Source: Heracleum sosnowskyi | Lineage: Eukaryota > Streptophyta > Magnoliopsida > Apiales > Apiaceae | NCBI GenBank assembly: GCA_030848705.1 | Contig: CM061244.1 | Span: forward strand, 44,123,190 to 44,187,189 | Direction: 5' to 3' | DNA length: 64,000 nt | The notes under the pieces: model-generated | Seen by the model: the letters and a program-made list of their open reading frames with translations, nothing else | What the model was told of the DNA's origin: nothing | Database searches by the model: none | Translations under genes and position numbers: made by a program | Shown: piece after piece, positions 35,173-46,905 of the stretch | Layout of the letters: every line of letters starts with the position of its first letter | Position numbering within the stretch: position 1 is the first letter of the stretch

Positions 35173-37826
35173 GTAAGTTGAACTACTATATCAAACGTAC
35201 AGTGCCACTGCTTGGTTGATAAAATGTGACTGAATAGGGTCTTTTATCACAACGACTTCTTTTAAAATTTCAGGGAATTTAGTGCATAAACTCCACATTT
35301 TCCCCAATTTAGCGCTTCAAGGCCACCAATTGGACAACCGATCATCAAGCCTTCTGTGATGGTAATGGTCCTCTATGATCTGATGGAATTGTGATTTCAA
35401 TGACTGTAAACCTGAGATCAGGTTAGGTGCCTATTTGATTTTACCATTTCTGGCTTAAATGTTTTTTAGTCATTATCAATATTATCTCTTATAGTAATCA
35501 GAAACTTAAAAGACAACACCTAGGTACAAGCCTATTTTTATATGTACCTCCTAAATGACGGGATGGAACAAAATATCCTTAGCGAAAGCAAACCGTCATT
35601 CTAGGTACCAAGATATTTACTTGGACTGTCATTCTTTCTTATATATACAAATTTATTCACTCGGTGTTCAAACTCAAGCACATAAAATGAATAGAGTTGT
35701 AGGCTGTAGATTCCTTCCTTACTTTCCATGAAAAGAATTGTCCGTGATTAATAATTTAGTATGATGGTCAACCTTAAAATTTTGCATGCCCAGTAGGTAT
35801 TCATAATTTTCATGCACATGTCTACATATAAAAAAAAAAATCATTGACAATTATTTGGGTAAGGTTCTAACTTCTTATTTGAGTAAACCTGGGAACTGTC
35901 ACTAGACTAAATTGAAAAAAAGGTAACTAACACCGTCAGGTGTCTTGGTGTGGAGTAACGTGTCTTGGTGCGTTTCAAAAACTTAATGTTTTCATGGCGT
36001 GTTTAATTGTTTTCATTTGTACATTTTTTTGGTTTTTTTTAAAAAATAATTTATTTTTATTTCATTAAGTACAGAAAAGTGTTCTGTAAATAAATATAAC
36101 ATTCTGAATTTTTATTAAGAAATTACAATATAATATTTGTAAAATTTTATAAACAAGAATAATGGTTAAAATTAAAAGGTTGTAATATTAATAAAAATCA
36201 GTTTATTTGAAAACTAGAACGGTAGAACATTAAGAAAGTTAACTGCCAGGTGCAAAAGTAAAGAAAACATTTATCTAATTTCATCCGACTACTATATAAT
36301 GTGAAGTTACTAGGTTACTAGGATAAAATAGTTACTAACTCCATTTATTTAATGTTCTTTTATCAGCATAGCTTACTATTTAGATCTTTCTTGAAAATTG
36401 TTCATTACTTTATTACCAAATTGCAGTCAATAACTTTCTATAATGTATGTTTATATAAATAATTAGTTTAATTTCAAAATTCTATCTCATAACATACATT
36501 GTTTACTAAGAATTCTTCGAAGCGCTAAGAGGAACTTGTAATCTTAAACATTCTAATAAAACTTCAAAAGTGTCTTGTGTTTATTTGTTACATGCGGCTT
36601 CTTGTAATATAAAATTATTTAAAGTCTGGTTAAGTCACCTCGCCAGCCAATTCTGAAGGATTCCTATTTCCTCCTGTTTCAATAGCTGCAACAACCATAG
36701 AGGTATTTAAATGTCTACTTACATCGACACCAGGATACAGATGGCTCCATGCCACCAAAAAAAATTATTTCTTTGTAAAAAATCTGACTGAGTCCCAACA
36801 CTACGGAGTACGACTATCAATTCGTAATTTAGCCTTCAATGGTGCTTGCAACATCTGTTGAGTTTATTAGCAAGTATCTGCTGAGCAAGTTACTTATTAG
36901 TCAATTTTGTGTGCCTTCCATCTTACTTAATAGCTACTTCTTTAACTAGATTTTTCTTTTCCCAGGGCTCGACTCATATCTATTGATAAACATCACCAGT
37001 GGTTGTGTATATTCAATACCACACTTAGATAGTGACTATGAAGGATAAATTATAAGTTTTCAAGGTAATGTCCTTTATGTGTGATGATTGCACCTTTAAA
37101 GTACTATCAAAATTTCATTAGTGAAACTACTTTGCCTATGCGACAATAGTGTTGGGTGCATTACAAAGTTCAAACCCTTAAATAAGGGTAATTCCTATGC
37201 ACATTTCTTACTAATATCATCGATAACTTCATGGATTTGTAGAGTCCAACTCTTTTACTGTCCCTTGCGGCATAAATTCCATCAAAAGTCAACAAAAACA
37301 AAACTTATTCTGATTAAAACCCTTGATTTTAATTATAAAATTTCAATGTATATATTATATTATAACAAACAATTAAGTAAGCATTTTAGTGGTCTTTCTA
37401 ATTTAATAAGAACTAGGTTGAAGAGACAAGTAGATAACCTTTTGTCATCTTAAAAAGAATTTTATGGAGCGTAATTTCCTGTATTTTTCTGAACCGTCTA
37501 ATTTGTTGATAGAAATAATATTACTCATATACTGATTACCTATAAGAACTCTAGCTTAATTATATCAGTATCGAGGCGTATGCTCAGATCTACACCCAAT
37601 GTAACAAAACCCATTGCACAACTGATAATAGTAATGTCAAGAGATTTAGAGTGGGCTACAATTCATTTCCATTGCACTTTTTATTGTGGAATTGTAATAC
37701 GTTGGGACTTAGGTTCATGGTGGTACACATTTGCTCATTCTTTGGTCTTCTTAGAAGCGGTTAGTTAATACATTTTTATTATTGAAAAATTGTTAAATTT
37801 TATTATGCATTATATATATATATATA

Positions 37827-38209
37827 GACCATATTTAGTTGCAGACTTGGAGACCATTTACGTTCTGCAACCTAAATAACGTGTAGAACATACTTTACGT
37901 AACAAAATTATTGTCAAATTAGATATCTTGCAGTATAAAATCATCATCAAATTGAATATTTTTGTAAATCATGCATGTTATACTTGCAGAACATTGTCAT
38001 GCATATTACCCCATTATAAATGTTCTGCAAATAAGATATGTGCATAATATATTTGTAGAACTAAAATTACAATCAAATTTGATATTTTATAGACCATATA
38101 TGTTATGTTTACTAAATATTACTATACATATTATTTTTACAGAGCATTTTATGAATGTATTTTAATTGGAGAACATATATGGTCTCCAAGTCTCCAACTA
38201 AATATGGTC
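37827..38209. mobile_element. Small inverted-repeat element (MITE-like) inside the Helitron
   Basis: GACCATATTTAGTTG-AGACTTGGAGACCAT at 37827 onward returns inverted near 38167-38209, giving arms of about 45 bp with few mismatches. It is flanked by TA repeats on both sides. No coding potential. Superfamily not assigned. Confidence 0.7.
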
Positions 38210-38224
38210 TCCATAGAACTTTTC

Positions 38225-38227
<3 letters not shown>

Positions 38228-38296
<69 letters not shown>
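38228..38296. repeat. (TA)n microsatellite
   Basis: About 34 uninterrupted TA units directly right of the inverted-repeat element. A 17-base G run lies nearby at 38617-38633. Confidence 0.95.
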
Positions 38297-38299
<3 letters not shown>

Positions 38300-40442
38300 T
38301 ATCAGTGAAACTTAGTACAGAAGAGGATGTTGCACTAGCAAAATAAAAGCCAACACCATGTTTCCTTTTCGCATTTAAATTTCTCAAAAATATTCCCCAA
38401 CAACATGTATAAAGTTGAAACCTACAAGACCGACTCAAGTTAGTAGTCAAATTTTAGCGCTCTGGATAATTATAATTTTCTTTAGTCCATTTACAAGATT
38501 AATATGTGTAATATTCAAGCTCATTTGTTTTCACGGGAATAAAGTTGGTCAAGGATAGTGATAGAAATGCTTCAGAAACATAAAAATTTATGTACTGAAG
38601 AATAGGTGCCAACGAAGGGGGGGGGGGGGGGGGAAACGATAAGTGTTTGTTTTGGACAAGCGAGTCATCTACTCAGAGTTGCCGTAAACAGACCATCTTA
38701 AATATGCTTGGTACTAATAGCAATAAAAAACTATAGGATTACTACCGAAGTAATTGTATATACCAGATCAACAAATGCCTCCACTAAAATGTGCATTTTA
38801 AGGAAGACGAACTCTTTAAATTAAATTGGTCACCAATATAATACTATGTTGAGTTGTATACATAAAATGCATACTCTATTTCTAATTAAGACGACATATG
38901 ATTAATACCATTATTAAAAATTGCTGCAAATTTAAGGATTTCAGGGATCCTATATTTTATGGGAAGATGCTCAAGATTGGAGTTAAAACGTATATTGCCA
39001 CCTATACCACACTAAGTGATTGTTCCTACAATTGGTACCTGACGTGTCTCAGTAACCTACTAAATGGGTATTCTAGATATAATTACAGTTATTCACCGGA
39101 GAAAATCAATATAATTTATATCTTGAGGAAGTTGTATTTTATATTAGAATTTCCCTTTTTAGTTTTCTTAATATTTGGTAGATATGGTACAATAGTCCAA
39201 CCATTTTAAATAACCCTTTCTTAAATTTATTTACTACATTAGGTGCTCAAGTATGAATTTATTTACATACTCTATTAGTATTGACTTGCTTAAATTCTTT
39301 TAAAGTAGGTAAGCTGATGTTTAAATGTTACAGGAATTCTTCAAAAATCTCAGGATGAAAAAGATACAAAGGTTGATTCGTTTGGAAGTGGCAGGATTTG
39401 GCTTAGAGAGTAGAGAATAGGCTAAAACAAGCAATGTTGGCATGGCGTGTGAAAGTGATTTATCACGCTAGAAATTTTGTTAAAATAACTTATCCACGTT
39501 CCAGTACTGCAGGTTATAAAAAGTGTCATAAAAACTAATGCCTAAAGTCCATAATCCTTGAACATTTCAAAAAAGTTGTTTTTATTTTTGGCCTTATTGG
39601 TATAGTTCCAATTATCAAATTCATTTTTAACCTCGAATAAGCTGGAATGACAGATTAAATGTGATTACTGCATTGGAAGAATTAGCCGTATGATCTTGTA
39701 TGTTCACATCTGATGAATCTATATACTTGGTATACTAATTTTAGACTTCTCATGCATCTCGATATCTAACAAAATATAAATATGTTTGATAAACCAAAAT
39801 TTAAAATATTTACTCTGAGGGCTAGAATATGACCCGTGCCTCGCACGGGCTATTTTGCTAGTTTCTTACAAAAAGAGATAATCCCTTTTTCTTTTGCTAG
39901 TAGTTGGAAATTGATGTAATCATGAAATTATTCAAAATAATATTTTTGTAGTCCGAGTATATTTTTTTAAAAGGATAGCATAAAAAATCCATATGAGAGT
40001 ATCTATCATTTCTTTAATTTATCAAATTTTATATTTGTAATTAGTAAGATTATACTTTTTCTTGTTATCAATTAAAATTAGAATGTATAATTTTGAATAT
40101 TTTATCTAATGATTCGAAGTAGAATTTTGTAAATTTAACTTACATACAGTATTCCTTTAAAAAAAAAACTTACATACAGTATTAATAGTAAACTTGCATA
40201 CCATAGAAGAGTTATTGCATTTTTAGTGGAGTAATCATTAGCTGTAATGCTAGTTGTATCGTGAATTACTGTGTAGTTATTCAATGTCATAACAAAAGAT
40301 TAACCGATTCTACACAATACGGTAGGAAGAGTAAAAAATATTGGTGTTATAATTAATGCTTAACCATAGCCCTTAGGGATATTGTTAGAACTACCCATAT
40401 TTCACTTTATCAATGAAGCAGTGAATTCTATAAAACATGTTT

Positions 40443-41881
40443 TGTTAGGTCCTGATAAGTTTGTAGAAGGGGGGTTGAATACAAACGATACCGTTTAATC
40501 GAATTTGTCCTTTTAAGATTTAACAATTTAGAACAAATTATTGCGGAATAAAACTGAAACAATATTCAAGTTAAATAAAACTCTATTAAACTTGAAGGGT
40601 GTTACAATTTTGATCACTGATTACAAAGAACTTGATAAAACAAATCTAGAATAAATTCGACATGAATTTATCTATTTTTGTAATAAAAAGGATCGAATAC
40701 TAAAAAGTAGTTCGATATAAAATCTAGGGATTATGATCCGCTAGAAAGTCAAAGCAGTACAAGTGAAATGATTCTTATGGATTAAATGTTAAGAACAAAT
40801 CAAGAATTAATTCACTGGCATAAATTGAATGCTCGGACAGTTTGGAATTGAAGAAGACAGAGAGAAATGTAATTTTGTTGGCTGCTGTGTCTTTTCTTCT
40901 TTTTGTTGTAATGAATGAATTGGGTGGCCAAATTGTCTTCTGCCTTGTATAAATACTAAAATGCATTTCTGTTAATCAATCCCACGTGCAAGTCAAATCA
41001 ACAGAATGCATTAAGCCTTGGAAGACAATCGGGAAGACAAGCATTTGTACTAGGAAGACAATCGGTAAGACAAGAGATTGGCCTAGGAAGACAATCGGGA
41101 AGACTCACCTGAGAGTCTTCCTAGTTCATTTTTCTAAGTCTTCCTAGTTCAAACCTAAGTCTTCCTAGTTCATTTTTATTCTAATTTAAATAATTAACTA
41201 AATAAATTATGTATTAAATTAATTCTTTACAGAATTAATTTAATAAATAATATACTTGATTGTATTAATTATTTATAAGAGAATAAAATAGAATTAGTTG
41301 ACTTCTCAATTAATTTCTTTTTATTCTAATTTAAATAATTAACTAAATAAATTATGTATTAAATTAATTCTTTACAGAATTAATTCAATAAATAATTTAC
41401 TCAATAGTATTAATTATTTATAAGAGAATAAATAGAATTAATTGACTTCTCACTTAATTCCAGAATCACTTAAAACTTAGATAAATAACAAACACAATAG
41501 TACGTTGACACTCGATGCACTGTCTGGTTCATGAGTGACTAACGGCAATGTCTGTTCTTTATCTATTTAACTTTAAGCAGTGATTCACTTCCTTCTCATT
41601 CAAGAACTCCGTAATCAGTATCTTTTTCTGTCACCACTTGAAATCTCCGTCACTTTAATAAATCCACTGAGCTTGAATACTTCATTGAGGCTTGATCAAT
41701 AAATTGAGCTTCTTTCAATGTAGAATAACTTCAAGTCTGTAGATGACTTTAATCTTCATTCTTTGACATATATAATCTTCTGAGATTCCTGTGACATCTG
41801 ATCTAATATTTACTTATTACATTCTTGTTTAAGTTGAGTAGAATCCTCGAATTACAAATAGGCTATAGCATATGCCTTTCA
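40443..41881 (-). repeat. 3' LTR of copia element 3
   Basis: Plus-strand ends are TGTTAGGTCC and GCCTTTCA. It contains two copies of a ~130-bp AT-rich segment (starting near 41169 and 41325) and a block of GGAAGACAATCGGGAAGAC repeats (41020-41105) facing inverted AGTCTTCCTAGTTC repeats (41115-41175). Confidence 0.95.
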
Positions 41882-41893
41882 ATCTCCCCCTAT
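41882..41893 (-). other. Polypurine tract of copia element 3
   Basis: On the minus strand AATAGGGGGAGAT lies directly before the 3' LTR start (TGAAAGGCAT). This GGGGGAGA type of tract is known from Sireviruses and primes plus-strand synthesis. Confidence 0.8.
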
Positions 41894-42571
41894 TTGTTTG
41901 TTAGAAAATAACAACCAAATACCTAGAGGATCACTCAACTAAAACCAAGAAAAAGATAAGACTCTTAAACCTAAGTAAATACTAGAAAGTTCTGGATCAA
42001 ATATGACATTTCCAGATTTCACCAGTAAAGGTAAATACAAGACAGATGTTCCTCTAGACTGAACATATGATAACATTGAACCTGTCTTGATTTACCTAAG
42101 CTCTATACATAAAACATTTACAAAACAGAGCTAAATACCTTTACTCCCCTGAAACTCCTCCTTTACCTTTTATATCTTTTTCAGCTCCCCTTATACTATC
42201 TTCACCAAAAGTCTCTAGAAACTTCTTCCCCTTAGAAGTAGATAGAAACTTCTCCCCAACTTCTGTAGAAACTTGTCTAGAAACTTCTCCCCCTTAGTTG
42301 AGGAATTCTCTACAGATTTAACTTTATGAGTATCTTAAGCCAGTAGGAGTTGAGATAGATGATGGAGTTGATCTTGGGTAGTAAATGTCTTCAATATTTC
42401 CTTGAGCAGTCCCAGCTGATTGTTGACAGAGGTGGAAGAAGAAGACCGTTCAACCACTTGTGCTTGCAAAATTTCTTTATCAGCCTGGGTTTTGAATAGA
42501 TGTTCCTGTAGATCAGCTATGTGAGCTAACTACATTGCAGTGTATGTGTCTGTGTGTGCACTCACTTGAAT

Positions 42572-43500
42572 TTATCTTGTAAGTGTATCACTCATCTCAC
42601 GTGCATGTGTTTCACTCAGTGTTTGACTCTTATCACTCAACATTAGCTGTCTGTTTGCTCCTTTTTGATCAGTACCTGCATTGAAACTCACCCTAGCCTC
42701 TTCAAGAGAGGTCAGTGGTGGTGCAATGGGAGTTCGCAAATCCCGATCCTCAATCATGTCTATCAAATCACTTGGATTTGAAATCTGAATTGCTTCAGTG
42801 ATAGACTGACCAAGTTGCCTTCCACTTTCTCCAGATAAATCTGCGAGTGGAAAATCCCTTTGGGAGCCAGAGGTGTTCACTCTGGGAGGGGAGAAAATGA
42901 TTCTATTTAAATTGGCAAAGAATCAAATTTTCCCTCAGATGCCTATGAAGGCACTTCTACCGTGACAATGGTAGGCACTGTAACCAGTTGCAGGTGCTCT
43001 GCTTTCACTGTGTCCTGAGTTTCATCTAATGAAATTGTTTTCTCCCATTGTGAGTAATGAGAGTGTGCTTGACTCAGTACAAAGTGCCATGGCCCTATGG
43101 CGAATTTCAATAGATTCATCCTGTTGAGAGAATGTCTCTAGAAACAGTTCATTGGCCATTTCAAAGTCCATATCCTATTGAGAGGATACAGATGGGCTGA
43201 CAGATGCCTCAGTATATGTTGAATTACTTTAGAGGAGGCAGAGCTGTGGGATCACTCACTGTTTCAATCAAAATACTTCTTTGTTTAACATTTGATTTCT
43301 GTTCAGGCTGAGAGGTCAAGTAATTAAGTTGTAGACTCATTGTTTGGCTCTAAGACCTGGGATAGAGATTGTGGATCTACAATCCCTTGGTCAGCCCTAA
43401 CAACCACTTGGGTTCAGCAACAGTAAAAGAAGTGGATTGAGAGATAGAAAGTAATACCTGAATTGGATTTGGCACTGAATTTCCAGCTAAGCAAGAGCTA
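42572..43500 (-). pseudogene. Remnant of the extra 3' ORF in copia element 3
   Basis: Around 43350-43410 the sequence matches the C-terminal, Pro/Glu-rich coding part of the ORF at 252-1388 (the GGGATAGAGATTGTGG stretch near 446 there). A following frame of 102 codons (42880-42572, S-Q-R-D-F-P to S-D-T-L-T-R) is the tail. The N-terminal globular region is deleted, and the frame between the two parts is broken. Not functional. Confidence 0.6.
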
Positions 43501-43960
43501 GATCAGAAATAATATAAAATATATACACTATATTTACACAAACCAACTAAGACAAATAGAAAATAAAAGAAAATAAATAATAATAATAAACTAAAATATA
43601 AAATAATTTATATATATATATAAAAAAAACTATTTACAGGAAACTATTTACAGGCAAATTCGAATATTTTAAAATAAAAGATTTTCAATAAAAATAGATT
43701 TCTCTACAATTTTAACTTGTAAAATTTGAGAAAAATATTTTTAGAGAAAATAATTAATCTTAACTTACTCAAACTAAGAAGCTTAACAATTAGACAAGAC
43801 ATGGCAATAATCTATAATCAACATGCATAAGAGAAAATTGAGATGATAAAATAAATTTACAAGTGATTTAAAAATATATACAACAAATGAACACTTGTAA
43901 ATTTAATTAAGAACAAACATAAAAATAAACAGAGTTAATCACTAAAACTATTTAACATAC
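43501..43960. other. AT-rich spacer of copia element 3
   Basis: Very AT-rich with runs such as (TA)n near 43613. No reading frame. It lies between the pol remnant and the extra-ORF remnant. Confidence 0.6.
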
Positions 43961-44733
43961 CAATTTACCAACCAATCTGGTAAACATGGATTCATCAAGA
44001 GATTTAGTGAAAATATCTTTTGTTTGTTCCTCTGTGGGTACAAAGAGTAACTCCACAGTACCATTCATGACATGCTCTCGGATAAAATGATACCTGATGT
44101 CAATGTGCTTTGTCTCTTGTGATTATGCCATCTTCATCTAATTTATTTCTGAATACCCACCAAGTACCAACTACTTTCTTGTTCTTCAGTCTAGGTACCA
44201 GCTTCCAAACTTGTTGTTGTTCAATTTGATTGAGTTCATCTTGCATAGCAATCACCCAATCAGGATCACCTAGTGCTTCCTCAATCTTCTTTGGTTTCAT
44301 TTCAGAAAGAAACCCTGAATAATGATATTCATTTTGAGTAGCACTTCTAGTTCTGACTTCAACACCTGGATCACCAATAATCAGCTCAAAAGATTTGATC
44401 TTGATGATTCGCCTTGTTCTACATTATGGTGTTGTGAATGACTAGTTGACCCTTCATTTCCTCCCCCTGAGTTGTTGGCAGATTGTCTTGGTGATTCTTT
44501 TCCAGTGTTAGTGGTATCTCCATTGTAACCAATGTTTCCACCACCATCACTCTCACCATTATCATTGTTATCACCAGCAACAACCTCAGGTGGATTCTTA
44601 TCATCTGATTCTGAATCTGACATTTCATCAAACTTCAGTTTCTCAGATGGATTTTCTGTTTGGATATTAGGGAGTTTGGTGTCATCAAATGTAACATTGA
44701 TGTTCTTATTGACTGATAACATTTCTTGATTTC
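43960..44733 (-). pseudogene. Pol remnants: linker, RT start fused to RNase H end (element 3)
   Basis: From 44722 down, a Ser/Asn/Gly/Asp-rich linker that normally joins integrase to RT is seen (V-T-F-D-D-T-K-L-P at its start). At 44300 follows the RT N-terminus (L-G-D-P-D-W-V-I-A-M-Q-D-E-L). At about 44110 it is joined directly to the end of RNase H (H-I-D-I-R-Y-H-F), removing the RT palm with its Y-V-D-D and most of RNase H. AAGCACAT at the joint could be a microhomology. The frame shifts there. Confidence 0.8.
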
Positions 44734-44933
44734 AAACAGGCCATATCCTCAGTTATACCTTTGCTGTTATCTCCAAAGGTAAGCACTGGGCCAACTTTTT
44801 CAACCATATCTGATAGCAGGGCTCTATCTCCGGTCATATGCCTTGAACAGCCACTGTCAAGAATCCATATAACACGGTTTACCTGTTTAACTCCCTGCAA
44901 TATCAAATTGATTAGACCTTCTTCGGAGCCCAA
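44706..44933 (-). pseudogene. Protease piece of copia element 3, integrase deleted
   Basis: Encodes the active-site segment D-S-G-C-S-R-H-M-T-G and the following V-L-T-F-G-D strand. It then ends abruptly near 44735, where the C-terminal linker of integrase begins in another frame. The whole integrase (zinc region and DDE core) is missing between these points. It overlaps the end of the gag frame by about 20 bases, in another frame. Confidence 0.8.
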
Positions 44934-46807
44934 AATTGATTGGGTCCGGCATACTTAAAGAACTGGCCTTTGTCAGGCAAAACAACATTTTTAACTAAAA
45001 CTACTTCAACCTCTTTCACATAAGAGCGTTTCCATTTATAGCCAGCCTTAACACATTTCTGAGTAGGCTTAGGGATAAATGAATCCACTCTAGTCTGAGG
45101 AGGACTAGTAGTCTTTGCTTTAACATGCTTCTTATTATTAACATGTTGGCGTGGAGCAGTCTTATCTTTAGATACATGCTTTTTATTAAAGAAAGCATAC
45201 ATAACATTAAAAGCACATGACATGCAATTACTCACACCACATGCTTTATGAGAAGAATTAATAGCAGGCATGTTAGTTCTACAGTTGTTTTGATCCAACT
45301 TATGGATATCTGATTTAGTCTTTTTAGTTGTAGCAACTTTGACTGGAATATCAGATATACACTTTTTGGACTGTTCAACTTCCAAAGCCATATCTTCTTC
45401 ACGAATCTCTTCAGCAATGATTATAGAGTATTCATTCATAGGATCTGCTATGGATTCTTTACAGAAGGGTGTTTCAATACCCTTAAGCACATATGGAACA
45501 ACCTTTCCTTCAGATTTGAATCTACAAGGGGAATTAATTCCAAGCAGTCCAATAGCCTCATTATAATCATACCCTATACTGACATGATTACCAACAGCTT
45601 GCTTATTGAGAATTTCTTTAGCAGTCTTACAAGAACTGAAATAAGCATTAGCTTTAGTCTTCAGCTCACTAATCTCTTTCTTAAGAATGGTTTCCAGTTG
45701 AATATAACATTTAACCCTATTCTCAAGAAAAGCTATTTTCTCAATAAGTTCATCCTGATTAACATGCACTAGTTTTAATTCTTTTATTTCCTTTTCAAGA
45801 TTTGTGTTCAAAAGAATTATTTTATCATTTTCAGAGCGTGCACAACTTAAAGTATCACCAAGATGACGAATCATTTCAGTATCAGTGAACTTTACCTCAA
45901 ACATGTTGGGTGGAGATAACATGGAATCAAAGAGTTTGCCTCCTATTGCCATGAGTGCAAGATTTCCAACTTCTTCATCTTCACTGTCTGTATCATCCCA
46001 GCTCTTTTCTTTAGACTTGTTCTTCTCAACCATCCCTGTTTTATAGCCACCCCTTGTGCTATTTGAGGATGAAGAACCACCTGTCTGGTATTCGTCAGCA
46101 TATGTCTTGAACTTGAAACTAGGATTTCTCCTGAACCTGAAGTTTCCAAACTTCTTCACTACCCAGGCCATAGACTCATCTTCCAACTGTTCAAGCTCCT
46201 CCATAGAATAAAAATCACCACCAGATTGACTTGTAGATGTAACACAATATTCAGCTACAATTACATCCTTGTTAGAATTGGAAGGTAGAACAACCTTCGC
46301 TTCCTGTTTCTGTGGGACTCCAGCTACCAGTGAAGTAGACATACTAACCACTCTTCCTTCCCTTGGATTTGATCTGAAGTGCTCATATGAAGAGGTGAGA
46401 ATTTCCATCTTATTCTCTCTGACTTCCTCTGTCCCTTCATTGATTATTTCAATCGTATCCCAAATGTGTTTGGCAGAGACACATTTTAAAATATGATTAT
46501 GCATGATTGGATCAAGACAATCAATCAGTATCAACTGTAGACAGGCATCCAAGGCAACATCTTCTTTTTCTGCAGAAGTGTAGTCCTTGGGATCCTTAGG
46601 GTATATCCTAGCAGCCCTAATAACAACATCATTCTCTATTAGCTCTTTCTCAGCAAACATAGGAATTCTTGGTCCATTCTTCAGCACTTCAAGATATTCA
46701 ACATTAACCACTTGAAGAAACAAGAGCATCTTCTTCTTCCACATAGGATAATGCTCCTTGTTGAACATTGGGATTTTAACTGTACCCACTTTCTGAGTTG
46801 TAGACAT
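44912..46807 (-). CDS. Shortened Gag of copia element 3
   Basis: A 631-codon open frame from ATG 46807. The first 150 residues are the DUF4219/UBN2-type start of copia Gag (I-P-M-F-N-K-E-H-Y-P-M-W). Right after S-N-P-R-E-G the conserved second half of the core is missing compared with the element at 16278-23867. The CCHC zinc knuckle is also absent; the frame jumps from T-G-M-V-E-K to E-K-S-W-D-D-T-D. A coiled-coil region (about residues 300-400, E-K-E-I-K-E-L-K) and a Lys-rich tail ending in W-A-P-K-K-V follow. The frame stayed open although parts were removed, so it may still be translated, but RNA packaging by this protein alone is doubtful. Confidence 0.8.
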   Translation of the reverse strand: MSTTQKVGTVKIPMFNKEHYPMWKKKMLLFLQVVNVEYLEVLKNGPRIPMFAEKELIENDVVIRAARIYPKDPKDYTSAEKEDVALDACLQLILIDCLDPIMHNHILKCVSAKHIWDTIEIINEGTEEVRENKMEILTSSYEHFRSNPREGRVVSMSTSLVAGVPQKQEAKVVLPSNSNKDVIVAEYCVTSTSQSGGDFYSMEELEQLEDESMAWVVKKFGNFRFRRNPSFKFKTYADEYQTGGSSSSNSTRGGYKTGMVEKNKSKEKSWDDTDSEDEEVGNLALMAIGGKLFDSMLSPPNMFEVKFTDTEMIRHLGDTLSCARSENDKIILLNTNLEKEIKELKLVHVNQDELIEKIAFLENRVKCYIQLETILKKEISELKTKANAYFSSCKTAKEILNKQAVGNHVSIGYDYNEAIGLLGINSPCRFKSEGKVVPYVLKGIETPFCKESIADPMNEYSIIIAEEIREEDMALEVEQSKKCISDIPVKVATTKKTKSDIHKLDQNNCRTNMPAINSSHKACGVSNCMSCAFNVMYAFFNKKHVSKDKTAPRQHVNNKKHVKAKTTSPPQTRVDSFIPKPTQKCVKAGYKWKRSYVKEVEVVLVKNVVLPDKGQFFKYAGPNQFWAPKKV

Positions 46808-46890
46808 TTTTGAGATTTTTAGAAAAATAAAAATTTCAGAGTTAAAAAAATCTCAAACAATTGGATCTTTGATTTGTATATCAATCAAAA

Positions 46891-46904
46891 GGCTCTGATG
46901 CCAA
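46891..46904 (-). other. Primer-binding site of copia element 3
   Basis: Minus strand reads TTGGCATCAGAGCC next to the 5' LTR end at 46906. It differs at one base from the usual TGGTATCAGAGC initiator tRNA-Met site seen in element 2. Confidence 0.85.
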
Positions 46905-46905
46905 T

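Larger units (their letters stand above)
31464..39861 (+). mobile_element. Helitron with captured gene fragments, 8.4 kb
   Basis: The 5' end reads TCTCTTCTATTTATAATAGG directly after an A (31463). The 3' end has a CCCGTGC-CTC-GCACGGG hairpin (39834-39850) followed at about 7 bases by CTAG (39858-39861) and then T. TC at the 5' end, a hairpin plus CTRR at the 3' end, insertion between A and T, and no target duplication define plant Helitrons. No Rep/helicase is present, so it is non-autonomous. It holds exon pieces of a receptor-like kinase (32859-32962) and a type II NAD(P)H dehydrogenase (34747-35172). Pairing of this 5' end with this 3' end is inferred; nested copies cannot be excluded. Confidence 0.7.
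31196..40372. mobile_element. TIR element (MITE-size) split by a Helitron
   Basis: A perfect 20-bp inverted repeat, GGGCTATGGTTAAGCATTAA at 31196-31215 and its inverse at 40353-40372, is flanked by TTA at 31193-31195 and 40373-40375. A TTA duplication and GGG terminus fit PIF/Harbinger-type elements. Removing the Helitron (31464-39861) leaves about 780 bp without coding sequence, a non-autonomous size. Confidence 0.7.

Noticed and set aside
37121..37453. 110-codon plus-strand frame within the Helitron
   Set aside because: No recognisable domain or splice context, ordinary AT-rich composition; could be a chance frame.
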